Shown piece after piece: positions 37,765 through 47,454 of a stretch of 64,000 nt of DNA. Each line of letters starts with the position of its first letter. Within the stretch, counting starts at the first letter, position 1. The DNA is taken from assembly GCF_012396125.1 (NCBI RefSeq), contig NZ_JAAXOX010000015.1, positions 1 through 64,000 of the forward strand, in the 5' to 3' direction. A program made the translations under genes and the position numbers. Origin of the DNA: Cellulomonas denverensis. GTDB taxonomy: Bacteria > Actinomycetota > Actinomycetes > Actinomycetales > Cellulomonadaceae. The notes beneath the pieces are model-generated. The model was not told the DNA's origin. It searched no databases and saw only the letters and a program-made list of their open reading frames with translations.

Positions 37765-38347
37765 CCGACTCGGCCGCCCGGTCGGCGTTCTCCTTCAGCG
37801 CCTGCAACCGCCGGTTCTCCTGCTCGACCAACCACGCGGCACCCTCCGGGCCGGGCAGCTCGCCCTCGTGCTGGCCCAGCCAGCCCTGCAGCACCACCAG
37901 CGGCAGCCAGGGCCCGAGCTCGCGCAGCCGCACCGGGTCGACGCCACGACGGCGCTGGGCGGGGGAGGGCAGCAGATGGCCCTCGGGGTCGTAGACCGGG
38001 CTGTCGTCCACCCAGAACATCGCCGGGGCGCACAGCCGGGTGTGCTCCCGGCAGTCCAGCACCGGGTTGACCTCCTCGACGGCGAGCACCCGGACCCGGT
38101 CGGTGGTCGACCAGCCGGCGGCGCTGCCGTCCCGGGGCTCGGCCACCGGCTCGGTGCCGGGCTGCACCCGGTAGAGCGTGCCGCCGCGCGGCCGGGTGTT
38201 CACCGACGCGTCCGCCCGGGCCAGCTCCCGGTCGGTGCTGACCGGCACCCAGCTGCGGCCACACTCGGGCGCCGGGACGATCTCCGCGCCCACACCGAAC
38301 CCGTTCGCCCCGCCGTGCCACCAGGACTGCCCCGTGCCGCCCGTCAT
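37682..38347 (-). CDS. Hypothetical protein, family not recognised
   Basis: A 221-residue soluble protein without signal or membrane segment. It has a Trp-rich start (GQSWWHGGANGFGVG), three cysteines, a central LAVEEVNPVLDCREHTRLC stretch, and a basic, Pro-rich tail that overlaps the dsbA-like gene. ATG at 38347 has GAGGGGA upstream, and coding bias looks normal in the non-overlapping part. I do not recognise a domain. Confidence 0.6.
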   Translation of the reverse strand: MTGGTGQSWWHGGANGFGVGAEIVPAPECGRSWVPVSTDRELARADASVNTRPRGGTLYRVQPGTEPVAEPRDGSAAGWSTTDRVRVLAVEEVNPVLDCREHTRLCAPAMFWVDDSPVYDPEGHLLPSPAQRRRGVDPVRLRELGPWLPLVVLQGWLGQHEGELPGPEGAAWLVEQENRRLQALKENADRAAESVRNGRAAPGSPAGTPPEAAPRRRAHPR

Positions 38348-38494
38348 CGCGTCCCCTCGTGCTTCCCGTGTCCGGCCTCGCACCGGTCGGGCATGACGCT
38401 AGACAGGTGACATCCCCCGGGAACCCACGCGCCGCACCCCCGGACCGCTCAATCCGGCGCCGTCACCACCTAGAACGCGCGCCGTGGCACGCAA

Positions 38495-39559
38495 TCAGTG
38501 CCCGCGGCGCTGGTCCAGCCGCCACCAGGCCAGGCTGCCCAGCCCCAGCAGGTAGGTCACCCCGAGCGTCACCACCCGCCAGAGCAACACCCCGGCGATC
38601 GCCGCCGGCTCCAGCTCCGGGCCGGCCAGCCCGACCCAGAAACCGACCAGCAGGGCATCCAGCACGCCCAGCCCGAACAGCGGCAGCGAGGTCACCGGGT
38701 AGGCCACCAGCACCGCGCCCAGCACCGCCAGCGTCGGCAGCTGCGCGGCGTCCACCCCGACCGCCCGCAGCGCGACCAGCATCATCACCGCATCCAGCAG
38801 CACCATCACCAGCAGCTCGGCCAGCGACGGCAGCAGCCCCCGGCGCAACCCGCGCGCGGTGCCGGCCCGGGTCTCCACCACCACCTGGCTCCACCGCTCC
38901 GGATCGACCCGGGCACTGAACCGGCGACCGATCCGGCCCGCGGTCCGCCCGACCCAGGCGGCCAGGTGATCGGCGCGGGCGATCAGCACCAGCGTCACCA
39001 CCATCGCCACCGACACCGCGGCGCTCGCGGCACCGAACCACCACAGCCCCGGCTCCACCGCCTGCCCGGCCAGCAGCACCAGGCCCACCACCGGCGCACC
39101 GAACCGGATCACGTAGAACTTCACCGAATTGATCGCGCTCGCAGCCAGGCCCATCGCCGGGTCCAGTCCCCACGACCGGAACATCGACACCCGGATCACC
39201 AGGTCCGAGGGCGTCGGGGCGAAGGTCGCCACCAGGTTCGCGGTCAGGTCGTTCTGCATCGACCGGACCAGCCGCAGCCCGGGCAGGTAGAACATCATCG
39301 GCGCGGCACTGCACGCCTGGCGGACCAGCAGCAGCGCGACCAGCAGCACCCCGGCCGGCCACGGCAGCAGGTCCAGCGCGGAGCCGACCGCCGCCCAGTC
39401 CACCCGGCCGACCAGGAACTCGACCGCCAGGTAGGCGGCGACCAGGACCACCGCCCAGACCAGGGCGCGCCAGAGCAGTCGGCGGGCGTACCAGGCGGGT
39501 GCGCGGGGGACGGCGGGCAGTGGGGCGGAGCCGGCGGGCTCCGGGACGGGGGAGTCCAC
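38495..39559 (-). CDS. Lysylphosphatidylglycerol synthase-type membrane protein
   Basis: A 354-residue integral membrane protein with ~8 helices, resembling the LPG_synthase_TM/UPF0104 (flippase-domain) family. Only the membrane part is present; there is no tRNA-dependent aminoacyl transferase domain. Family members act in lipid modification or flipping, so a cell-envelope lipid role is likely. The start is inferred as GTG at 39559 (VDSPVPEPAG); an upstream ATG exists but gives an unlikely Arg/Cys-rich leader. Confidence 0.78.
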   Translation of the reverse strand: MDSPVPEPAGSAPLPAVPRAPAWYARRLLWRALVWAVVLVAAYLAVEFLVGRVDWAAVGSALDLLPWPAGVLLVALLLVRQACSAAPMMFYLPGLRLVRSMQNDLTANLVATFAPTPSDLVIRVSMFRSWGLDPAMGLAASAINSVKFYVIRFGAPVVGLVLLAGQAVEPGLWWFGAASAAVSVAMVVTLVLIARADHLAAWVGRTAGRIGRRFSARVDPERWSQVVVETRAGTARGLRRGLLPSLAELLVMVLLDAVMMLVALRAVGVDAAQLPTLAVLGAVLVAYPVTSLPLFGLGVLDALLVGFWVGLAGPELEPAAIAGVLLWRVVTLGVTYLLGLGSLAWWRLDQRRGH

Positions 39560-39635
39560 CGGGCCACGGTAGCCAGCCAACCGCCGGCAGCACCATGCGG
39601 CCCCGAGGGGTGAGCTCGGCCGCGCCGAGGAACGC

Positions 39636-39672
39636 CACGACCCCGCCACCCGGGGGGGGTGACGGGGTCGTG
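39636..39672 (-). terminator. Hairpin terminator downstream of ino1
   Basis: A perfect 10-bp stem, CACGACCCCG (39636-39645) with CGGGGTCGTG (39663-39672), extended inward after one mismatch. It lies in the gap between the ino1 end and the flippase-like gene, both on the minus strand, so it probably ends the padR-ino1 transcript. Confidence 0.65.
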
Positions 39673-39713
39673 TGGTGCGGGGTGTGCGGGCGAGGGGACG
39701 CGCGCTGTTTCTT

Positions 39714-39793
39714 TGCTCGCGCTGACCTGCGCTCCGCTACGGGCGAGACCTCGCTGCGCTCGGGCTCACCCTTCGCTGCCCTCCGGTCAGCGC
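39714..39793. repeat. 80-bp direct repeat, copy 1 (with terminal inverted ends)
   Basis: About 80 bp nearly identical (2 mismatches) to 39804-39883. Each copy is bounded by GCGCTGACC and its reverse complement GGTCAGCGC, so each can fold as a hairpin. It is in the gap past ino1; this gap (39560-39876) holds no gene, only this repeat pair and the hairpin. Confidence 0.9.
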
Positions 39794-39803
39794 CTGTGCT
39801 CAC

Positions 39804-39883
39804 TGCTCGCGCTGACCTGCGCTCCGCTACGGGCGAGTCCTCGCTGCGCTCGGCCTCACCCTTCGCTGCCCTCCGGTCAGCGC
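39804..39883. repeat. 80-bp direct repeat, copy 2, overlapping the ino1 end
   Basis: Second copy of the repeat, 90 bp from the first. Its right end includes the ino1 stop codon and final residues. The copies look like a small palindromic mobile or REP-like element duplicated in tandem. Confidence 0.9.
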
Positions 39884-40971
39884 TCGATGTCCCCGCGGAT
39901 GAAGGCTTCGACGAGGCCGCGGCCCTCGGTGTCCTCGTGCTGGACCGGCGGGGACTTCATGAAGTAGGTCGACGCCGACAGGATCGGGCCACCGATGCCA
40001 CGGTCCTTGGCGATCTTCGCGGCGCGGACGGCGTCGATGATGATGCCGGCCGAGTTCGGGGAGTCCCAGACCTCGAGCTTGTACTCCAGGTTCAGCGGCA
40101 CCTCGCCGAAGGCGCGACCCTCCAGGCGGACGTAGGCCCACTTGCGGTCGTCCAGCCAGGCCACGTAGTCCGACGGGCCGATGTGGACGTTGCGGTCGTC
40201 CTTCTTGCCGGCCAGCGGGCCGTCCTGCAGGTTCGAGGTGACGGCCTGGGTCTTGGAGATCTTCTTGGACTCCAGGCGCTCGCGCTCGAGCATGTTCTTG
40301 AAGTCCATGTTGCCGCCGACGTTCAGCTGGTACGTGCGGTCCAGGATCACGCCGCGGTCCTCGAACAGGCGGGCCAGCACCCGGTGGGTGATGGTCGCGC
40401 CCACCTGGGACTTGATGTCGTCGCCGACGATCGGGACGCCGGCGTCCTCGAACTTCTTGGCCCACACCGGGTCGGAGGCGATGAACACCGGCAGGGCGTT
40501 CACGAAGGCGACCCCGGCGTCGATGGCGGCCTGGGCGTAGAACTTGTCCGCCTCCTCCGAGCCGACCGGGAGGTAGGAGACCAGGACGTCGACCTTGGCG
40601 TCCTTGAGCACCTGCACCACGTCGACCGGCTCGGCGTCCGACTCGGTGATGGTCTGCGCGTAGTACTTGCCGACACCGTCCAGGGTCGGACCACGCTGCA
40701 CGGTGACGCCCAGCGGCGGGACGTCGGTGATCTTGATGGTGTTGTTCTCGGAGGCGCCGATCGCCTCGGAGAGGTCGAAGCCCACCTTCTTCGCGTCCAC
40801 GTCGAACGCCGCGACGAACTCCAGGTCGGAGACGTGGTAGTCGCCGAACTGGACGTGCATCAGACCGGGCACCTTGCCTGCCGGGTCGGCGTCGGCGTAG
40901 TAGTGCACGCCCTGGACAAGCGACGAGGCGCAGTTGCCCACACCGGCGATCGCAACGCGGATGGCAGTCAT
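39877..40971 (-). CDS. ino1: Inositol-3-phosphate synthase
   Basis: Converts glucose 6-phosphate to L-myo-inositol 1-phosphate with NAD, supplying inositol for phosphatidylinositol and mycothiol in actinobacteria. The 364-residue length and sequence ([15 protein letters not shown] at the NAD site, [42 protein letters not shown]) match the short actinobacterial form. It starts with ATG, overlaps the padR stop by 4 bp, and has AAGGAG upstream. The last residues are encoded within an 80-bp repeat copy. Confidence 0.95.
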   Translation of the reverse strand: MTAIRVAIAGVGNCASSLVQGVHYYADADPAGKVPGLMHVQFGDYHVSDLEFVAAFDVDAKKVGFDLSEAIGASENNTIKITDVPPLGVTVQRGPTLDGVGKYYAQTITESDAEPVDVVQVLKDAKVDVLVSYLPVGSEEADKFYAQAAIDAGVAFVNALPVFIASDPVWAKKFEDAGVPIVGDDIKSQVGATITHRVLARLFEDRGVILDRTYQLNVGGNMDFKNMLERERLESKKISKTQAVTSNLQDGPLAGKKDDRNVHIGPSDYVAWLDDRKWAYVRLEGRAFGEVPLNLEYKLEVWDSPNSAGIIIDAVRAAKIAKDRGIGGPILSASTYFMKSPPVQHEDTEGRGLVEAFIRGDIER

Positions 40972-41615
40972 CCTCGCTCCTTCTGAGGTTGTGCCGCTGG
41001 GTCAGCACCCACGGCGTTCGTGCGGGAATCGGCATGGTCGCCGTCTCCGCTGGGACGGGCGCCGCGGGTGCGGCGCTCGTGGTCGATGAGGTCGTCGAGC
41101 CAGCGGACCTCGCGCTCGACCTGGTCGAGCCCGTGGCGTTGCAGCTCGAGGGTGTACTCGTCCATCCGCACCCGGGTGCGGCTCAACGAGTCGCGGATCA
41201 TCTCCAGCCGCTCGGTGAGCCGGGTCCGCCGGCCCTCCAGGATGCGCAGCCGGGTCTCGGCGTCGGTCTGCCCGAAGAAGGCGAACCGGAAGCCAAAGTT
41301 CTCGTCCTCCCAGGCGGCGGGCCCGGAGGAGGCCAGCACGGTCTGGAACTGCTCCTTGCCCTCCGCGGTGAGCTGGTAGACGATCCGGGCCCGCTTGCCG
41401 GACAGCGCGTGGGCCGGGGCCTCGCTGGCGTCGGAGCCGGAGATCCAGCCGCGGGCGGCCAGCGACTTCAGGCACGGGTACAGCGACCCGTAGCTGAGGG
41501 CGCGGAACGATCCGAGCAGCAGGTTCAACCGCTTGCGCAGCTCGTAGCCGTGCATCGGGGAGTCGTGCAGCAGCCCGAGGATCGCCGATTCGAGCACATC
41601 GGAGCGTGCGCGCAT
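40968..41615 (-). CDS. PadR-family transcriptional regulator
   Basis: A 215-residue regulator. The N-terminal winged helix ([24 protein letters not shown]) and tyrosine-rich wing ([20 protein letters not shown]) are typical of PadR. A C-terminal helical, coiled-coil-like dimerisation domain with many charged residues follows. It is co-translated with ino1 (ATGA overlap), an arrangement widespread in actinobacteria. The palindrome upstream of its start is the probable operator, implying autoregulation and control of inositol synthesis. The long upstream open frame is not part of the gene. Confidence 0.9.
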   Translation of the reverse strand: MRARSDVLESAILGLLHDSPMHGYELRKRLNLLLGSFRALSYGSLYPCLKSLAARGWISGSDASEAPAHALSGKRARIVYQLTAEGKEQFQTVLASSGPAAWEDENFGFRFAFFGQTDAETRLRILEGRRTRLTERLEMIRDSLSRTRVRMDEYTLELQRHGLDQVEREVRWLDDLIDHERRTRGARPSGDGDHADSRTNAVGADPAAQPQKERG

Positions 41616-41665
41616 CGGTCCTCCTCGGTCAGGGTGCGCTCCCGTACGGATCGAGAGCTCGACTT

Positions 41666-41686
41666 GATGTATCGGATTGATACATC
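41666..41686. promoter_or_regulatory. Putative PadR operator
   Basis: A perfect 8-bp inverted repeat, GATGTATC-ggatt-GATACATC, is 50 bp upstream of padR. It is the most AT-rich stretch in the gap and fits the dyad ATGT/ACAT type sites bound by PadR proteins. Confidence 0.65.
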
Positions 41687-41909
41687 GGTGAGAGTAGGGG
41701 AGTGGGACGATCCGGGCAAGCACCCCGGATCGGCCGGGTCCCTCCCGGGCGGAGCGGCGGGCTGAGAGGATCGCGGGACACCCGGTGGCGATCGCGTGAA
41801 GGTCGTCGGTCGATCCGCCCCCGGGTTCGGGCGACCAGGGCGGCTCACGCATACTGATCCGGGCCCGGCGGCCACCGAGCCGCGGGCCAGGCAGACAGGA
41901 AGGCACACC

Positions 41910-44318
41910 GTGGCAGGCACCAACCGACGGTCGTCCGGCTCGTCCGGCTCCCGCTCCGGGAGCGCGTCGACCCGGTCCACCACCGCGCGTCGCACGACGG
42001 CCGGCACCGACAAGGGCGGCCGCCGCCGGCTGATCGACTACCCCCGCCGGGGCTACACCGGCGTGCGCCGCTGGATCCCGTCCTGGCGGTTCGTGGTCGG
42101 CTCGATCATCGGGTTCATCTTCCTGTGCCTCGGCATCGTGGTCGCCGCCTATGCGCTGACCGAGGTGCCCGAGCCGGACTCCTTCGTCGAGGAGCAGTCC
42201 AGCACCGCCTACTTCTCCGACGGCACCACCGAGCTGGGCACCTTCCCGGGCCCGAACCGGAACCTGGTCGGCTACGACACGCTGCCCGAGTACGTCGGGC
42301 AGGCCGTGGTCGCCGCCGAGGACCGGACCTTCTTCGAGAACCAGGGCGTGTCGATCCCGAGCATGGCCCGCGCGTTCTGGAACAACCTCACCGGCGGTCC
42401 GACCCAGGGTGGGTCCACGCTGACCCAGCAGTACGTCGAGCGGTACTACGTCGGCTCGACCACCACCGACTACCTGGGCAAGGCGCAGGAGACGCTGCTG
42501 GCGATCAAGATCGCCCAGACCGAGACCAAGGAGCAGATCCTCGGCCGGTACCTGAACACCATCTACTTCGGCCGGGACGCCTACGGCATCGACGCCGCGT
42601 CCCAGGCGTACTTCGGCCATCCGGCGGCGGAGATGACCGTCTCCGAGGCCGCGATGATCGCCGGCATCATCCCCTCGCCGAACAACTGGGACCCCGCGGT
42701 CAGCCCGGAGAAGGCGCAGCAGCGCTGGGAGTACGTGCTCGGGCACATGGTCGAGGACGGGTATCTGACCCAGGCCGACCGGGACGCGCTGACCTTCCCG
42801 ACCGTGGTGCCCTTCGAGCGCTCCGACACCTACGGCGGCACCAACGGCTACCTGCTGCAGTACGTGAAGGCCGAGCTATCCGCCGCGGGGATCACCGACG
42901 AGCAGATCAGTTCCGGCGGCCTGACGATCACCACCACCATCGACGCCAGTGCCCAGCAGATGGCGGTCGAGGCGGTCGGCCGGCTGCGCAGCGGTGAGTT
43001 GTCCGACGGCGACCAACCCAGCCCGAACCTCAAGGTCGGCGTGGTCAGCACCGACCCGGCGACCGGCGCGATCGTGTCCATGTACGGCGGCGACGACTTC
43101 CTGACCGACCAGTACAACCGGGCGACCTACCCGATCCAGGCCGGGTCGACGTTCAAACCGTTCACCCTGATCGCCGCGCTGGAGGAGGGCATCCCGCTGA
43201 CCTCCCGCTACAACGGCAACAGCCCGCGCACCATCGAGGGCTGGGACGGCGCGGCGGTGAACAACTTCGGCCGGACCAGCTACGGCACGATCGACCTGAC
43301 CAAGGCCACCGCCCAGTCGGTGAACACGGTCTACGCCGAACTGAACCTGGAGGTCGGCCCGGAGCGGACCGCCGAGGTCGCGACCAACTCCGGCATCACC
43401 ACCCCGGTGACCTCGGTGGCGTCCAACGTGCTCGGCGTCGACGACGTCAAGCCGGTCGACATGGCGAACGCCTACGCCACCATCGCCGCCCAGGGCCAGC
43501 ACCACCAGTCCTACATGGTCCGCGAGGCGGTCTACCCGGACGGCGAGGTCGCCTACAGCGGCGAGAACCCGGCCACCACCGTCTACAGCGCGGACGTGGC
43601 CGCCGACGCCACCTACGCCATGACCCAGGTGGTCGAGCAGGGCTCCGGCAAGACCTGGGTCAAGCCGCTCGGCCGGGAGATCGCCGGCAAGACCGGTACC
43701 TCGAACGAGAACCGCTCCGCCTGGTTCATGGGCTTCACGCCGAACATCGTCACCGCGGTCGCGCTGAGCGAGGTCGGGGAGAACGGCTCCGACCGGGCCA
43801 CGATCACGCCCTGGGGCGGGGTCAGCGAGGTCACCGGTGGCACCTGGCCGGCCGCACTGTGGGCCAACTACATGGAGCAGATCTTCACGCTGCCGCAGTA
43901 CGCCGAGGAGCTGAGCTTCCCCGAGCGGGCGAACGTCGGTGCCACCGCCGCCCCCCAGGTGACGCAGCAGCCGACCCAGGCGCCCACCGAGGAGACCCCG
44001 GTCGAGCCGGAGCAGCCCACCACCGTCGCGGTCCCGTCCGGGCTGGAGGGCCGGCTGAGCAGCGATGCCCAGGCCGCCCTGGTCAACGCCGGACTCGGGG
44101 TGCAGGTGGTCGAGCAGTCGTCCTCGTCGGTGGCCTCCGGCCGGGTGATCTCGATCAGTCCCGGTGGTGGTGCCCAGGTGGCGCCCGGATCGGTGGTGAC
44201 CGTCGTGGTGTCCACCGGCCCCCAGGTCCAGCAACCCGAACCGGACCCGACCACCCAGGCGCCACAGCCCGGCGCTGATCAGGCCGGTGCGAACAATGCG
44301 GGCGGGCAGTCCGGCTGA
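41910..44318 (+). CDS. Bifunctional penicillin-binding protein (class A PBP) with PASTA domain
   Basis: An 802-residue class A PBP. After a basic cytoplasmic start and one membrane helix ([23 protein letters not shown]) come the GT51 glycosyltransferase motifs [13 protein letters not shown] and [14 protein letters not shown]. The transpeptidase follows, with AGSTFKPF (SxxK), AQSVNTVY (SxN) and [11 protein letters not shown] (KTG). A linker leads to one PASTA domain ([20 protein letters not shown] ...) and a Pro/Gln-rich tail. It polymerises and crosslinks peptidoglycan outside the membrane. GTG at 41910 with AGGAAGG 6 bases upstream; the longer frame starting at 41796 lacks support. Confidence 0.93.
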   Translation: MAGTNRRSSGSSGSRSGSASTRSTTARRTTAGTDKGGRRRLIDYPRRGYTGVRRWIPSWRFVVGSIIGFIFLCLGIVVAAYALTEVPEPDSFVEEQSSTAYFSDGTTELGTFPGPNRNLVGYDTLPEYVGQAVVAAEDRTFFENQGVSIPSMARAFWNNLTGGPTQGGSTLTQQYVERYYVGSTTTDYLGKAQETLLAIKIAQTETKEQILGRYLNTIYFGRDAYGIDAASQAYFGHPAAEMTVSEAAMIAGIIPSPNNWDPAVSPEKAQQRWEYVLGHMVEDGYLTQADRDALTFPTVVPFERSDTYGGTNGYLLQYVKAELSAAGITDEQISSGGLTITTTIDASAQQMAVEAVGRLRSGELSDGDQPSPNLKVGVVSTDPATGAIVSMYGGDDFLTDQYNRATYPIQAGSTFKPFTLIAALEEGIPLTSRYNGNSPRTIEGWDGAAVNNFGRTSYGTIDLTKATAQSVNTVYAELNLEVGPERTAEVATNSGITTPVTSVASNVLGVDDVKPVDMANAYATIAAQGQHHQSYMVREAVYPDGEVAYSGENPATTVYSADVAADATYAMTQVVEQGSGKTWVKPLGREIAGKTGTSNENRSAWFMGFTPNIVTAVALSEVGENGSDRATITPWGGVSEVTGGTWPAALWANYMEQIFTLPQYAEELSFPERANVGATAAPQVTQQPTQAPTEETPVEPEQPTTVAVPSGLEGRLSSDAQAALVNAGLGVQVVEQSSSSVASGRVISISPGGGAQVAPGSVVTVVVSTGPQVQQPEPDPTTQAPQPGADQAGANNAGGQSG

Positions 44319-44460
44319 CCGGGTAGACTGCTCGACTGCTGTGCCTTCCGCCGTCGCCATCGACGGGCCGGACGGTACGGCGCATCACGCAGCTCGCACG
44401 TCATGTGCGAACCCTCCTGCCACGGAACGACCGTGGCCGCCGAGACCAGAGGAGGTGGGT

Positions 44461-44754
44461 ATGAGCCTGCGTCAGTACGAGATGATGATCATCCTCGACC
44501 CCGACATCGAGGAGCGCACCGTCGCCCCGTCGCTGGACAAGTACCTGTCGGTCATCACGACCGACGGTGGCTCCGTCGACAAGGTGGACATCTGGGGCCG
44601 TCGCCGCCTGGCGTACGACATCCAGAAGAAGTCCGAGGGCATCTACGCGGTGGTCGACTTCTCCTCCACCCCGGCGACCGCCAAGGAGCTGGACCGCCAG
44701 CTCGGCCTGAACGAGGTCGTCCTGCGCACCAAGGTGCACCGCAAGGACGCCTGA
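44461..44754 (+). CDS. rpsF: 30S ribosomal protein S6
   Basis: A 97-residue bS6 protein ([20 protein letters not shown]), normal length, preceded by AGAGGAGGT. It binds S18 on the small-subunit platform and is first in the conserved rpsF-ssb-rpsR-rplI operon. The 142-bp gap upstream must hold the operon promoter; I saw no clear -35/-10 pair there. Confidence 0.97.
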   Translation: MSLRQYEMMIILDPDIEERTVAPSLDKYLSVITTDGGSVDKVDIWGRRRLAYDIQKKSEGIYAVVDFSSTPATAKELDRQLGLNEVVLRTKVHRKDA

Positions 44755-44816
44755 GCGTCGGTCCACGCGGATAGCGTGCAACGGAACTCACTCACCCACG
44801 AGCCCGAGGAGCACCC

Positions 44817-45353
44817 ATGGCCGGTGACACTGTCATCACGGTGGTCGGAAACCTCACTGCCGATCCGGAACTGCGGTTCACGCCGTCCGGCGCGGCGGTG
44901 GCCAACTTCACCGTGGCGTCCACCCCGCGGACCTTCGACCGCCAGAGCAACGAGTGGAAGGACGGCGACACGCTGTTCCTGCGCTGCTCGATCTGGCGTG
45001 AGGCCGCGGAGAACGTCGCCGAGTCCCTGACCAAGGGCACCCGGGTCATCGTGCAGGGCCGGCTGGTGCAGCGGTCCTACGAGACCCGCGAGGGCGAGAA
45101 GCGCACCGTCTACGAGATGCAGGTCGACGAGGTCGGCCCGTCGCTCCGCTACGCCTCGGCCAAGCTCACCCGGACCCAGCGGTCCGGCGGTGGCGGCGGC
45201 TTCGGCGGCGGTGGCGGCGGTGGTGGCTTCAACGGAGGCGGCTACAGCGCCGGCTCTGGAGGCGGCGGCGGGGGCAACCAGCCCGCCGACGACCCGTGGG
45301 CCACCCCCCAGGGCGGCGGCGGTGGCGGCTACTCGGACGAGCCTCCGTTCTGA
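44817..45353 (+). CDS. ssb: Single-stranded DNA-binding protein
   Basis: A 178-residue protein. The N-terminal OB fold ([20 protein letters not shown] to about residue 115) binds single-stranded DNA. A Gly-rich linker ([12 protein letters not shown]) and the acidic-hydrophobic tip SDEPPF, which recruits replication and repair partners, follow. Its location between rpsF and rpsR marks it as the housekeeping SSB. Confidence 0.96.
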   Translation: MAGDTVITVVGNLTADPELRFTPSGAAVANFTVASTPRTFDRQSNEWKDGDTLFLRCSIWREAAENVAESLTKGTRVIVQGRLVQRSYETREGEKRTVYEMQVDEVGPSLRYASAKLTRTQRSGGGGGFGGGGGGGGFNGGGYSAGSGGGGGGNQPADDPWATPQGGGGGGYSDEPPF

Positions 45354-45402
45354 TCCGTATCCGGGCGGTCGCCTGAGGCCGCCCACCCCATTCACACCCC
45401 AT

Positions 45403-45426
45403 CCCGGGGCATGGCAACGCCCCGGG
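45403..45426 (+). terminator. Intercistronic hairpin between ssb and rpsR
   Basis: An 8-bp perfect stem, CCCGGGGC (45403-45410) with GCCCCGGG (45419-45426). It lies 22 bp before the rpsR start, so it may attenuate or process the operon mRNA rather than fully terminate it. Confidence 0.45.
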
Positions 45427-45448
45427 CTCCAAGAGAAGGAGCACCACG

Positions 45449-45685
45449 ATGGCCAAGGCCGTTGTCCGGAAGCCCAAGAAGAAGCAGAACCCGCTCAAGG
45501 CGGCGAAGATCGAGTCGGTCGACTACAAGGACACCGCTCTGCTGCGGAAGTTCATCTCCGACCGTGGCAAGATCCGCGCCCGCCGCGTGACCGGCGTGAC
45601 CGTCCAGGAGCAGCGTGCGATCGCCCGGGCCGTGAAGAACGCCCGCGAGATGGCGCTGCTGCCCTACTCGTCGTCGGCTCGCTGA
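45449..45685 (+). CDS. rpsR: 30S ribosomal protein S18, cysteine-free form
   Basis: A 78-residue bS18 ([20 protein letters not shown] ... [11 protein letters not shown]). It lacks all cysteines, including the CxxC seen in zinc-binding S18 paralogues, so it is the zinc-independent type common in Micrococcales. It pairs with S6 on the ribosome. AGAAGGAG precedes the ATG. Confidence 0.96.
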   Translation: MAKAVVRKPKKKQNPLKAAKIESVDYKDTALLRKFISDRGKIRARRVTGVTVQEQRAIARAVKNAREMALLPYSSSAR

Positions 45686-45699
45686 GAAGGAGCACCACC

Positions 45700-46149
45700 A
45701 TGGCCAAGCTGATCCTGACCCACGAGGTCACCGGTCTGGGTGCCCCCGGCGACGTCGTCGACGTCAAGGACGGGTACGCCCGCAACTACCTCATCCCGCG
45801 CAGCCTCGCGACCCCGTGGTCGAAGGGTGCCGAGAAGGAGATCACGGCGATCCGCCGGGCTCGCAAGACCCGCGAGATCGCGACCCTGGACGACGCCCGC
45901 GCCGTCCGCGACTCCCTGCAGGCCTCCGGCGTGACCGTGTCCGCCAAGGCCGGCAACGGTGGTCGCCTGTTCGGTGCGGTCACCACCGCCGAGATCGCCG
46001 ACGCGGTCAAGGCTGCCGGTGGCCCGTCGGTCGACCGCCGCAAGATCGAGGTCGCCCAGCCGATCAAGGCCCTCGGCCAGTACGAGGTGCAGGTCCGCCT
46101 GCACCCCGAGGTCTCCGCCAAGCTGAAGGTCACGGTCGTCGCGGCCTGA
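45700..46149 (+). CDS. rplI: 50S ribosomal protein L9
   Basis: A 149-residue bL9 ([20 protein letters not shown], with [10 protein letters not shown]): the N-terminal RNA-binding domain, central helix and C-terminal domain are all present. It is 14 bp after rpsR with GAAGGAG upstream, and ends the operon before a strong hairpin. Confidence 0.97.
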   Translation: MAKLILTHEVTGLGAPGDVVDVKDGYARNYLIPRSLATPWSKGAEKEITAIRRARKTREIATLDDARAVRDSLQASGVTVSAKAGNGGRLFGAVTTAEIADAVKAAGGPSVDRRKIEVAQPIKALGQYEVQVRLHPEVSAKLKVTVVAA

Positions 46150-46166
46150 TCCCACGCTTCGCACCC

Positions 46167-46200
46167 AGCGCCCCGTCCCGGGTTCCCGGGGCGGGGCGCT
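46167..46200 (+). terminator. Terminator of the rpsF-ssb-rpsR-rplI operon
   Basis: A perfect 9-bp outer stem, AGCGCCCCG (46167-46175) with CGGGGCGCT (46192-46200), with further inner pairing, 18 bp after the rplI stop. Confidence 0.75.
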
Positions 46201-46241
46201 GTGCTGTGCGGGTGCCGGTGGGTGTCCCTAGGCTGGGGGGC

Positions 46242-46463
46242 ATGCCGGCACCGGAACGGGATCGCACCGCACGGGGCGCCGCACTGAGCGCGGTGGGCCT
46301 GGTGCTGTTCGCGCTCAGTGTCCCGGCCGGCGGCGCGGCCGGCCCGTTGCTGCAGATCGCGGCCCTCGGCTGCTTGATCGTGGGCGGTGGCTGGTTGCTG
46401 GCCTCGCTCCAGGCGAAGCAGCGCGCCCAGCGGCCGCCCCGTCCGGAGGGCGACCCGGACTGA
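46242..46463 (+). CDS. Small hypothetical membrane protein
   Basis: A 73-residue protein with two hydrophobic segments (AALSAVGLVLFALSVPAGG and LLQIAALGCLIVGGGWLLAS) and a charged C-terminus (QRPPRPEGDPD). The start is ATG after a weak GGCTGGGGGG. The prediction rests on length, membrane pattern and position; the family is not recognised. Confidence 0.55.
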   Translation: MPAPERDRTARGAALSAVGLVLFALSVPAGGAAGPLLQIAALGCLIVGGGWLLASLQAKQRAQRPPRPEGDPD

Positions 46464-46565
46464 GCCGCGCGCGGGCTCGGGCTCGGGCCGTCCCGGCCTC
46501 ACTGCTGCTCGTAGGGGCGGGTGGTGCGGTCCGCTCCGGCTCCCGGTTGAGGAAGGATGCCCGCC

Positions 46566-47255
46566 ATGACTGACGACCGCCGCTCCGCGCACCGCGCCGC
46601 GACCGGGCGTCGCACCCGCCGCCGCCGGCAGTGGGTCGTCCTGGTGCTGTCGGTGCTGCTGACCGTGCTCTCGGCCGGGACGCTCACCGCCCTGCTGCTC
46701 ACCGCGCCGCAGGCCGCCGACGCCGCGGTGCTCACCGACCTGGACGGCACCCCGGTCGACCCCGACCCGGGCAGTGTCCCCACCGAGGAGGAACTCGGCC
46801 GGATGGACCTGGTCGACGACACCGGTGACCGGTTCCAGGCACCCTCCGTGGGGCTGGACGTGCCGCTGGGCGCGATGAGTGAGGTCGGCGGGATGATCCG
46901 GCCGCCCGGGTTCCAGTCGGCCTACCTGATCCGCAATCGCGGGGTGGCGCTCGCGGACGCCGCCGAGGGCACCGTGTACGTGGCGCTGCACTCGGTGCAG
47001 AACGGCCGGGCGCCGGGCAACTACCTGATCGACACCGCGCGGGCGCGCGCCACGGTCGCCGCCGGGGACGAGATCCTGGTGGGCGAGCACACCTACCGGG
47101 TCGAGGAGACCCGATCGGTCGCCAAGACCGCCCTGCCCACCGAGGCGGATCTGTGGGTGGACGTGCCCGGTCGCCTGGTGGTGGTCACCTGCCTGCAGCG
47201 CGCCGAGGGCCGGTCGCTGGACAACGTGGTGATCGTGGCGCGGCTGGTCGCCTGA
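46566..47255 (+). CDS. Sortase-like transpeptidase, class F type
   Basis: A 229-residue exported protein with an N-terminal membrane anchor (WVVLVLSVLLTVLSAGTLTALLL). The sortase beta-barrel carries a histidine in YVALHSVQNG, the nucleophilic cysteine in LVVVTCLQRA and a late arginine in VVIVARLVA, in the correct order. The TLxTC motif is varied. It resembles the small class F/E sortases of actinobacteria. No LPxTG substrate is adjacent; the LAITG protein at 26067 is a distant candidate. ATG at 46566 has AGGAAGG at good spacing; an ATG at 46557 abuts it. Confidence 0.78.
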   Translation: MTDDRRSAHRAATGRRTRRRRQWVVLVLSVLLTVLSAGTLTALLLTAPQAADAAVLTDLDGTPVDPDPGSVPTEEELGRMDLVDDTGDRFQAPSVGLDVPLGAMSEVGGMIRPPGFQSAYLIRNRGVALADAAEGTVYVALHSVQNGRAPGNYLIDTARARATVAAGDEILVGEHTYRVEETRSVAKTALPTEADLWVDVPGRLVVVTCLQRAEGRSLDNVVIVARLVA

Positions 47256-47348
47256 CTGTCAGGGTCGTGTCGTCGCGAGTGCGCGAGCGTCCCACCCCGC
47301 CTGACCCGCCCCCGTGCCCGACCCCGCAACCCCCCGTCTCGCCGAGGT

Positions 47349-47394
47349 TGCACGAATGCACGCCTCCCACCCTCCGGAAGCGTGCATTCGTGCA
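47349..47394. terminator. Long inverted repeat between convergent genes
   Basis: A perfect 15-bp inverted repeat, TGCACGAATGCACGC (47349-47363) and GCGTGCATTCGTGCA (47380-47394), with a 16-base loop. It sits between the convergent sortase-like and MATE genes, so it may be a bidirectional terminator. The arms are themselves nearly palindromic, which also suggests a REP-like element. Confidence 0.6.
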
Positions 47395-47454
47395 CCCTCG
47401 ATGCGGAAGCCAGGCCCGAGGGAGGGTCGTGGTCAGTTCGGGGCGCCGGCGCGC

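Noticed and set aside
41796..41909. Upstream extension of the penicillin-binding protein gene
   Set aside because: No ribosome binding site at the ATG and low-complexity sequence; the GTG at 41910 has AGGAAGG and begins the normal basic N-terminus.
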